A stretch of 64,000 nucleotides of DNA from Venturia oleaginea (lineage: Eukaryota > Ascomycota > Dothideomycetes > Venturiales > Venturiaceae). Both the position numbers and the translations under genes were made by a program. This document shows, piece after piece, positions 56,023 through 64,000 of the stretch; the first letter of the stretch is position 1, and each line of letters begins with the position of its first letter. The stretch spans positions 1,736,001 through 1,800,000 of the forward strand of contig JABMLP010000008.1 of the NCBI GenBank assembly GCA_013176395.1, read 5' to 3'. The notes under the pieces were generated by a model. It searched no databases. It had not been told where the DNA came from and was given only the letters and a program-made list of their open reading frames with translations.

Positions 56023-57626
56023 AAAACAGCACACACAGCGAGAACTCAATTTTTGGAATTTACAGAAGTATCATCTAAGGATCATCAAAACACCTCTGCC
56101 AGTGGCCGCTCCGGCCTCTAGAGGCCATCGCGCGTCCCTCAGCGTCGATGAGATATCTCTAGAGTCGCCGTCGCGGCCACGGCAGAGCAAGCAGACGAAT
56201 ACATGAGCAAGCTACACGAACGATGCGTCCACCAAAGACAACAGCAACCATCTAGTCACTATCTCCCGGCTAGTCCATCACCCCAGATGACACTGCAACG
56301 CTCCGAGTCGACGAGTCACTGCTAGAACGGCAATACCTTCAACACAACTCAAACACCAGACGCCCGGTGCGCAACAATCGGCACCACACACCACTGCAAC
56401 GACTAGACAACCTCTCCCAACGTCTTGGCAAACCGTCCTGCTACAAGCTGTTGCCCAGAGCCTTGAGCCTCTCCCCAAACTGTTGCCTCCCAGTTATGGC
56501 ATTGGCAAGAGTAGGTGCGCGACACAGTAAGTAGTAAGGACGCATAGAAGGAGCCTATTGGCGGCAAATCCCCTCCCTGTAAGCTAGCAGACGTAGCCTT
56601 GAGCCTCTCCCCAGACTGTTGCGTCCCAGTTATGGCATTGGCAAGAGTAGGTGCGCGATATAGCAAGCAGGGAGAGCGACTAGCAGCAGATAGGCTCCGA
56701 CTATAAGACGACAGGTCTACAACACAATCGGTGCGACACGATACGGCAGCTGCTAGAGAACCTCATCTACTATCGTCTCCGCAAACCGTCCTGCTGCAAG
56801 CTGATGTCCAGAGCCTTGAGCCTCTCCCCAAACTGTTGCGTCCCAGTTATGGCATTGGCAAGAGTAGGTGCGCAACACAGTAAGCAGTAAGGACGTATAG
56901 AAGGAGCTTATTGGCGGCAAATCCCCTCCCTACAAGCCAGCAGACGTAGCCTTGAGCCTCTCCCCAGACTGTTGCGTCCCAGTTATGGCATTGGCAAGAG
57001 TAGGAGCGCGATATAGCAAGTAGGGAGAGCGACTAGCAGCAGATAGGCTCCGACTATAAGACGGCAGGTCTATAGCACGATCGGCGCCATACAATACGGC
57101 AGCTACCAGACAGCCTCGTCCACGGGCATACCCGGAGTATCACACCCAAGCAGCGAAATCACGACTACGATGGTTACTATTGTCTCCAGCATCACACAAC
57201 CAAATACACCGCCGCATAGGAATCTGGTGCAAGGCAACTTTCACAAGCAGAAACATACTTAGGGAACCCATTGGCCTTGAGGGATAAGGCGAAACAGATA
57301 GACAAGCTGAGCATTAGAGGGAGACTGTAGGTAGAAGGATAGCGAAACACGAGGCATTGCCTCTTGAGTCTACATAGCACAGATATACTAGCAGAATAAC
57401 CAGTATCTACAAGAGCCAGCGGGCATTTGGAGATACTGGTTAAGGGAAAAGAGGGAGGACGGAGGGGACAGCTGGTCTTGTTTCAGTGAACGGGGCGAAG
57501 TGGGGCGCGGTGGATTATATAATCTATCACGTGTCGGCTGTCTGATGAAGTCCTCCTAACCGGACATAGCTGCGTGATTAAGCGGCTGCAACCGAGTAGG
57601 ATAAAATCAATCAATCAATCAATCAA
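56023..57626 (+). mobile_element. 1.6-kb non-LTR retroposon, copy 2 (plus orientation)
   Basis: Same element as copy 1 in opposite orientation, flanked by its own 14-bp target duplication CCACTCCACATCAG (56009-56022 and 57627-57640). It starts AAAACAGCACACACAGCG and ends GGATAAAATCAATCAATCAA. The two copies share both ends, so the element is not randomly 5'-truncated but a defined unit. One visible difference is CTGAAGGAC (left) against CTGAGGGAC (right) in copy orientation. Confidence 0.85.
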
Positions 57627-57640
57627 CCACTCCACATCAG

Positions 57641-58328
57641 TCCTAACAACAACTTCTTGTTATCCAACCATCCTCTGCAGTCCCGTTGTCCCTGCTCTTC
57701 GGTCTTGAGGTGATCTGTAACAGAACCGCCCCGGCCCGCGCCGTTGGAAATTTTACGCCTTTTCTATGCGCGATTGAGAGATCGGTCCCGGTATTCTGGG
57801 TATTTGCAGGGCTGACGAGTATGATATGCGTATACTAGACTAGATGCATATACTATCAGCCTTAAAATCTGGCATCCTACATCTGATCCTTGTGTAAATA
57901 CCCTCAACCACATCTCCATCTCTCCCAGCGCTTGTCATTCTTATGTCAACTTTTCAATCGGTATTATGGGTTAATAAACTAATCCACAAGATCCGAGCGT
58001 CATAATTGTCAAACGATCCTTCCTTATACGGACCTATATCCATTGCGTGTTGAAAGTTGAAAGTCCAACCAACCTCAAGACTAATACGCGTTGCGTTGGT
58101 ATGCACACACTGCGAAGTAATTATCAGACTAGCCTAAATCCTATCGATCCTTGGAAGGAACCTCCGCTCCTGGATTTCCGGGCCCCAAACACATACATTC
58201 TCTATGCTATGGTTTCTTTATCCTCGCCTCGTTAGCCAACACTAAAGACCAAGGACATCCTATACATGTCCCCTTATTCTTATCCCCCAATCGGCGTTGG
58301 ACACGTGGGCTGCCGTTAACCTACCTAG
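57641..58328. other. Intergenic, no gene seen
   Basis: Lies between the retroposon and the mariner; short frames only. Confidence 0.5.
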
Positions 58329-58330
58329 TA

Positions 58331-59614
58331 CAAGTGCTGTGCATGAACGGGCTGACACCCCCCCCCCTGTCAATCTTGTCTCAGTCATGAAGCTAGCAAA
58401 ATAAAGCAGACTCTACCTTTACTATCACCTCATATTCTTCATTATACAGCTTCAATTGCCTGACAAGCATAAGAACCGTCAATCATTTCGTGATCCTGAG
58501 CGGCCGAAAGGCCAACGTCTCTCTGAGCGCGAGCGTACTCAGATCCTCACCTTATACCACCTTGCAGAATGGAACAAGACCCAAATCGCTCGAAAGCTTC
58601 GCCTTGCTCGATCTACGGTTATTCTTTGTATTCAAGAATGCTATTATACGCCTCGTAAGCCACCTGGCAGGCCATTTATGCTTACAATCCACCGCCGCCA
58701 CCGTCTAATCAACCGAGCTACCCAGGATGCTCTACACCGACGAATGCCGCTTGAGCAGATTGCCTCGATTGTATTCAAGCCTGCCGGAGAACCCTTTTTC
58801 AAGCCTTTAAATGCGAGAGATTCTTCCGCCGTATCGCCGTCGAGAAGCCTCTTCTTACGGAGGCGCACCGAGCGGCAAGACTACAATGGGCAATACGTCA
58901 CCAACATTGGGACTTTGAGCAGTGGAAACGTGTCCTCTGGACAGACGAGGCATCTTTTACAACAGGAGGCTTTGGCGTCATATACGTAACAAGGAGGCCT
59001 GAGGAGAAGTATGGACCCTCTTGCTTATTACCAAAGTTTCGAGGTTATTCTTCTTGGATGGCTCATGGCTGTATTTCTGGGACAACAAAGGGACCTCTTG
59101 TAGTTTGTGAGAAGGCTTGGGGCAAGGTTACTGCTGCTATATACTCTGAGCATATTCTGCCAGGGGTATATAGTTATATTCACGAGATGAAGCATATAGG
59201 AGGCTACTTTCGAGCAATCTTGATGGAAGATAACGCCTCCGTACATACGGCTAGGCTTACTCAGGCAGTACACTCTCTGAAAAACCTTAATAGGATGACT
59301 TGACCAGCTAACTCACCAGATCTCAACCCAACTGAGAATGTCTGGCGGCTGTTAAAATATAGAATTGGGAGGCGCTTTCCGTACTCGGAAGCAGATGTAC
59401 GACAGTATCTTGAGGAAGAATGGGCTAAACTTGAGCTAGATGACTTTATTAAGTATATAGAAGATATGCCTGAGCGCGTACAAGCCGTTATCGCAGCTAA
59501 TGGCGGCCACACTAAGTGGTAATGTATACAAAGTCTGCTTCATTTTGCTAGCTTCATGACTGAGACAAAATTGACAGGGGGGGGGGGTGTCAGCCCGTTC
59601 ATGCACAGCACTTG
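58331..59614 (+). mobile_element. Tc1/mariner-type transposon, 1284 bp, with about 80-bp terminal repeats
   Basis: The terminal inverted repeats begin CAAGTGCTGTGCATGAACGG, contain a run of 11-12 C (G on the right), and run through GTCTCAGTCATGAAGCTAGC. They match over about 80 bp with few differences. The element is flanked by TA on both sides (58329-58330 and 59615-59616), the mariner target. It contains a decayed transposase. Confidence 0.88.
58456..59523 (+). pseudogene. Tc1/mariner transposase, broken by a frameshift and TGA
   Basis: The N-terminal helix-turn-helix reads LAEWNKTQIARKLRLARSTV. Near 58770-58800 the phase changes to ERFFRRIAVEKPLLTEAHRA and RVLWTDEASFTTGGFG. Then comes ILMEDNASVHTARL, TGA at 59301-59303 where family members have Trp (stop-PANSPDLNPTENVWRLLKY), and the end EDMPERVQAVIAANGG at TAA 59521-59523. 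The catalytic triad residues (TDEAS, EDNA, DLNPTEN) are all present, but the frame cannot be translated. No ATG opens the visible first frame. Confidence 0.8.
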
Positions 59615-59896
59615 TAGGATAGGCTTCGTGTTCCAGCGATGGGGTGAAGTCGTCATTGAAAGAAAGACGAGATGGGATGGTGGCATAGCGCAGAGAAAGA
59701 GAAAGACCCACCCACGTTCTCGGGAGTTCAGGAGGGAAGGGAAGAGGAGAGAAAGGAAGGATTTGCCTAGAAAGAGAGAGAGACAAAGGGGATGAATGTA
59801 AAAAGTGTGGGAGAGCGCGCAAAACTCTCTAAAAGTGTAGTTGAGACACGGACGAATCCTACTCTAAAACCCCAAAACCCCAAGAATCGTCTCAAT

Positions 59897-61440
59897 TCAC
59901 GACTTCACCTCAAACCCCCCAAAAATCCCCTCAAACCTCCTCTCCGTCTCCTCCCAAGCATCAAACCCATAAATCATCCTCTGAATATCCCGATCAGCCC
60001 ACTTATCCGGCACCGGCCCCCCAGCCTCCCTAGCAGCCTTAAACGCAGCATCCCTCTCCTCCTTCGCCTTCCCCTCCCCCAAATGCAGTGCGCGTCCACT
60101 CTGCGCCGCGAGATCGACTAACAGCTCGGCCCGTGCTTTGCGGATTTCCTCGTAGACGCGGAGAGCCTTGTTGATGCTTGCGGGGGAGGTATCGGGGAGT
60201 TTTCTTAGGGCGACGCCGATGACGGCGGCGTCTTCGATGGCTTGGGCGGCGCCTTGGTTTAGGTGGGGGAGGGTTGGGTGGCAGGCGTCGCCTACTAGGG
60301 CGACGGAGTGGTGGATCCAGGTTGGGAGGGGGGCGTGGACGCGGAGTTTCCATTCGCATACCTTTTTGGGTTGGCAGTTAGTTCTTGTGATTAAGGAATG
60401 TTTCCTGAGGGGAGGAGGGGATTGTGTTTACCTCGCCATTGGGAACCATGTTCAACATTTTTTGCACGATCGGGGCAAAATCTTCAAATGTCTTCAACAT
60501 TTCCGGTTTACTCCCTCTTGTCGTGTACGTCTCGTTTGTCGCAGACGCGAAATGCACATCCGGCTGGCATGTACTCAGATTATAAATTGTATGGTTTGAA
60601 ATTGGGTAAGCGATGATATGGCGACGTTCTCCTATCCATCTCACATTCCCATCCATGTTGATCAACTCCATAAGCTCGGGATCATGTTCCATTTCTTTAC
60701 GATTTAGCATGATTCGGTAGGAGGCTTGATTTGTGTCAATCACTGAGGCGTTGATGTTGAGGTCTTTGAGTATGGCTTCGCGGGTTATGGATTTTATGCC
60801 GTCGCAGGCGAGGAAGATGTCGCAGGTGACTTCATATGGTTTTCCGCCGCGGGGCTCGATTGTGAATTTTGGTTGTGGACCGAATGATTGGATGGCGATT
60901 AGGCGGGATTGAAAATGAAAGTTTATCTTGTCACTCTCCTTTTTGCAGCCTTCGTAGAGACCGCCGGCTAAAGAGGCGCGGTGACCGGACATGTGTGGGT
61001 GGCTGTATGTTTTTCGGATATAACTCATATCTAGGTGGGTGAGTTCCGCATTTGTTGAGCCCTCTGTTTGGAACTGTCAATATTTGTATGCGATATGCGA
61101 TACTTGCAAAAGCAATGGTTACTCACGTCTTATACTTGTCTCTAGGATATCAGTGGCTTCGTTCTCGATATTTTCCCAGCAACCCAGTCTGTCGAGTATT
61201 CTGGCCATATTTACAGCTAGTTGGATCCCGGCGCCTACGAAACCTAAATCTGATGCTGTTTCGTAGACATGGATGTTTGTGAAACCGTTCTTTGCCAGGG
61301 CGAGAGCTGAGGCGAGACCGCCCATTCCTGCTTAATGTCAGCATATTCGTAATTGGGCTTCTTGATAAAGAAAATCACACACCAGCTCCTGCAATACAAA
61401 TACGAAGATCTGTGGGTGCTTTAGCCATAATGGATTCCAT
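59897..61440 (-). CDS. FAD-dependent aromatic monooxygenase (salicylate-hydroxylase-like), 451 aa, four exons
   Basis: Minus-strand exons 61383-61440, 61127-61327, 60432-61063 and 59897-60361; introns of 55, 63 and 70 nt; all phases join. The enzyme would hydroxylate an aromatic acid using NAD(P)H and O2. Seen: the Rossmann motif ICIAGAGMGGLASALALAKNG with VYE at the end of beta-2, the DG motif FLACDGIKSITREA, and the second FAD motif ALVGDACHPTLPHLNQGAAQ followed by AIEDAAVIG. The start could also be the second Met of MESIMAKAP. Substrate is inferred only from family; the gene looks intact. Confidence 0.88.
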
Positions 61441-62965
61441 GCTCTTAATTCTAGATCAACAAGACGATGGGTTCAACAGCCAAGCTTCAGATAAATGTTC
61501 CAATCAGTAAGTGAAATTTCTCCTAACATCCCAAATAACAGCGCTCAAGCGCGAAGACTTTTTTATATACTAACCGCCTCACCCATCAAGTCATTCACTT
61601 GGCAGTCGTCAGCTGCCTTGGGATGCGTACTAGTAGTAAACGGCCCGGCTACCCGGTGGTGGCTTCGGCATGTCTCATCGGCCAGTCCCAGACTCGATTG
61701 CTATGCGGGGAAAAAGTTTTTCAGGAATGCGGAATCGATACCGTGCTATTGTCAGGGGCAACCTGTCTACAGGCAGTAAGCGAAACAGTAAGAAGCAGTC
61801 TTCAGGATGGATGTGCCTGGAGTTGATGGTCGAAAGGGCGCGGAAGATCCGTTGGTGTGAGGGTGTTGTCGGTGTTAAGATCTGTTTCGGGTATATCCTG
61901 CATCTTACTGATGATCCTCCTCAATTACCTCTTCTTTTAGAGCAATACTACTTGTATGTCGCCCAGTCTTGACGGGCACGCTCTTCGATATGACAGAGAG
62001 GTGCACAGGATATCGATGGCCATCAGAAGACATTTCCCAGGAAGACGCGTTTATCAAAACCCTCTCAGGTTCTGTATCTCATGGATGAGAGAAGGACGAA
62101 TTTCTGGGGGACATCGAACATGTAACGCTGAAGGAATTCTCACTCAAGTAACACCTAGTTTAGACAAGAAATGGGTAAAGAAATGGCACCGTCACTACGG
62201 ACGGCTGGGTTGACATCAAGATCTTGTCAATGAATCGAACAAAGGCAGTACACATCGATATTGACAGGTTTAAGAGCGGACAGACATATCCCATAATCTC
62301 TTCGCTACTAACAAACACAAACACTCGCTTTCGCTATCGAAACTAGGGTCGCTCCAAATAATCCACCGCCTCTCCTCTGACTCCAACTACCTACCCAACC
62401 TTTCCATCTCCCTCAACCGGTATGCGTTCAATCCAGCGTGCTTTTGCCTTTCTCCAGCAATTGGCCTTTCCTCAAAAAACCTCTCGTCTACCTGCCTACT
62501 TCGAAAAACCCAAACGGTTACAACATTGCTCCGGACTCTCTCGTGTATTGTGGCTGTGTCTTTGGCGGACTGTCGGATATCCCACCAAGCTTCACTTCGG
62601 TAGGTCCTCCTCGTACTCGGGAATTAAGGCTTTTAGTGAACTGGTCAAAAGGCTACTTTGGCATACTTCGAGAAGGCAAGAGAAGAAGCTTGCGGGTTCG
62701 GTCCAGGTCTGGGAAGGCACAGGACATCTCATCGACCCGATCCGTCGCTTTGCCGCTCACGGTGTAACAGCCACAATAGGTAAATCAGTCCAGCACGAAC
62801 ATCTTTTTCTCATCCACGGAATACTATGGCCATCTTGGTTGACAGGATGGCATAGTTTACCGAGGATGATAAAAAGATGCTCCTTTGCAGGTGGACCTGA
62901 TTAACCTGTTGTGGCCGTTGCTGTTACACCATGAGCGGCAAAGACCACGGATCGCTCGAATGGAC
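61441..62965. other. No gene assigned
   Basis: The longest frame (62422-62904, 160 residues, MRSIQRAFAFLQQLAF) and an overlapping 109-residue frame show no domain. Introns could connect pieces here, but no join was convincing. Confidence 0.35.
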
Positions 62966-63340
62966 TCAGTACAAATGGATGTAGCGGTGCAGCACGCAAG
63001 CCGCGATGGCCTTCCGGTACGAATATTCAACGTCTGTGCGCAATTCTCTGCTCACGCCGTACATCAAAACTCGCCACCTTCTCAAAAGTCTCCTGTCCGA
63101 GTAGCGGGCTGTCATCGACCTATATCTCCTCAACCCATCTCTGGAGACGTGTTCGCTCGGGCGATCGTTGAGACGAAGGAATGGCTGGCTGTGTACTAAA
63201 ATAGCCTGTCGTATCTCGTGTGGGAGGGAGAGAAACCCGCTTCGAGTCTTTCTGGGTCGTGGTGACGGTAGGGGAGGTGGTGATAGATGGTGATAGGTGG
63301 TGGTAGATGGTGGGAGGTGTGCCCGAGTGATGGCAGTCAT
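62966..63340 (-). CDS. LPxEIRxxIL (F-box-like) motif protein, 124 aa, possibly a fragment
   Basis: The frame starts MTAITRAHLPPSTTTY, has a Pro/Ser/His-rich leader, then SGFLSLPHEIRQAILVHSQ, a fungal F-box-like motif. LLRRWRVLMYGVSRELRTDVEYSYRKA resembles the family's RxVxxELxxDVxYVxxKW ending. It is shorter than the usual 150-250 residues and could be truncated. It is related in style, not sequence, to the 21-30 kb cluster. Confidence 0.45.
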   Translation of the reverse strand: MTAITRAHLPPSTTTYHHLSPPPLPSPRPRKTRSGFLSLPHEIRQAILVHSQPFLRLNDRPSEHVSRDGLRRYRSMTARYSDRRLLRRWRVLMYGVSRELRTDVEYSYRKAIAACVLHRYIHLY

Positions 63341-63409
63341 GAGAGAGTGAGTGGTTTGATGCGTGTTTGACCTCTTCTACCTCTAGAGATTTAAGTACGC
63401 CGTCATTCA

Positions 63410-63531
63410 ATGGTTACACTGAAGCGGGGAAGGCACATACCGCTTCTTTTCTAGAAGCTCGAGACAACTTGATCCGAAGAGACGATATTAGGCCACCGAG
63501 CTCGATGGTTACACTGAAGCGGGGAAGGCAC
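63410..63531. repeat. Direct repeat of 27 bp, 95 bp apart
   Basis: ATGGTTACACTGAAGCGGGG and the next seven bases occur identically at 63410-63436 and 63505-63531. Meaning unknown. Confidence 0.8.
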
Positions 63532-63533
63532 TC

Positions 63534-64000
63534 TGGAGGGGTTTTTGTTGTTTGTTATTTGTAGAGTGTAGGTAAGGTTATGGGGAGGTTGATGTTGCGG
63601 AGTGTACGATGAGGTAGGAGGTATGTCGATAGATAGGAGGGGATGTTGGAGGCTAGATAGTTTGCGCTTCTTTGAATATTATACGTGTATCAAAAAATAG
63701 ATGAGTTCGGGATTTGAATCACTGTTGAACTTCTCATACAACCACCTGTACATCAGTCCAGAGCTGGAATTAATGTGTCGAATGTAGGTAGTAAACGGTA
63801 TTTCATCTGTGAATATGAAGTTCGGGTAGTTATCACCAACCTTAAGCTTCGAATTCGATTTAATCTTTGTGCTTAGGTCAGTCTGCTCAAGTAAACGTTG
63901 AAAGACGATGACAGAGAAGAAGTGTTGAGTATGACGTCCATGTACCGGCAAGTAGGCTGTTGGAATAATTATTCATGTATCTGGCCACACTGGTGCGAAG
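63534..64000. other. Window end, no supported gene
   Basis: A 90-residue minus-strand frame (63679-63951) has no recognisable features. Confidence 0.4.

Noticed and set aside
55268..56666. 66- and 87-residue frames in the retroposon arms
   Set aside because: Short, shared only because of the repeat, and without protein features.
54295..57640. One large palindrome or replication-type hairpin, or a foldback transposon
   Set aside because: Each arm has its own distinct target duplication, so two insertions explain it better.
62422..62904. 160-residue frame
   Set aside because: Overlapping frames look equally good and no family or signal was visible.
1..64000. tRNA, rRNA or secondary-metabolite cluster
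   Set aside because: No rRNA-like conserved stretch or backbone synthase was seen; tRNAs cannot be excluded by eye but none was convincing.

Overview
The window is from a filamentous ascomycete (Pezizomycotina). The evidence is 47-75 nt introns with GT..AG borders and short internal branch sites, fungal gene families (AzgA purine permease, Hus1 with fungal exon structure, WDKK..W-type SET protein, MCUR1/FMP32-like mitochondrial protein, FAD monooxygenase), and Ty3/gypsy, Tc1/mariner and CACTA elements. A Leotiomycetes origin is a guess from the look of the gene families, not something the sequence proves.

Layout. 1-1.15 kb: 3' part of an AzgA-like purine transporter. 2.0-17.6 kb: a transposon block. 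It holds a 255-bp LTR-like repeat (a second, inverted copy is at 17.4 kb), a complete and possibly active Tf1/sushi-type gypsy element (2363-8478, 204-bp LTRs, ATATA target duplication), and a decayed chromodomain gypsy element (8820-17319). The decayed element carries a nested solo LTR, a nested Tc1/mariner transposon with an intact transposase, and a 173-bp inverted duplication in gag. 19.7-20.3 kb: a candidate small secreted protein. 21.4-30.5 kb: a local family of F-box/2EXR-like LPxELRNxIY proteins (two apparently intact genes, at least two pseudogenes, one partial copy), interrupted by a GRF zinc-finger remnant and an MCUR1/FMP32-like gene. 34.1 kb: a GNAT acetyltransferase. 35.1-38.3 kb: three consecutive reading frames broken only by stops that one C-to-T change would explain, then a tiny two-intron membrane protein. 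39.7 kb: a gene frameshifted by a 22-bp tandem duplication. 40.1-45.3 kb: a CACTA (EnSpm) transposon with two divergent genes. 46.4-51.3 kb: ordinary host genes on the minus strand (SET protein, Hus1 with a 13-nt microexon, RGG-rich protein). 52.0-53.4 kb: a decayed kinase-phosphoribosyltransferase fusion gene capped by a solo LTR of the 2.3 kb gypsy family. 54.3-57.6 kb: two nearly identical 1.6-kb retroposons head to head, each with its own target duplication, forming a 3.3-kb palindrome. 58.3-59.6 kb: a decayed mariner with about 80-bp terminal repeats. 59.9-61.4 kb: a four-exon FAD monooxygenase. 63 kb: a partial LPxEIR protein.

The strongest overall theme is genome defence and decay. Nearly all in-frame stops in transposons and duplicated genes (about 20 sites) can be explained by a C:G to T:A transition, many in CpA context, as expected from repeat-induced point mutation (RIP). 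The 2.3 kb gypsy element escapes this. No CRISPR array, rRNA or convincing tRNA was seen.
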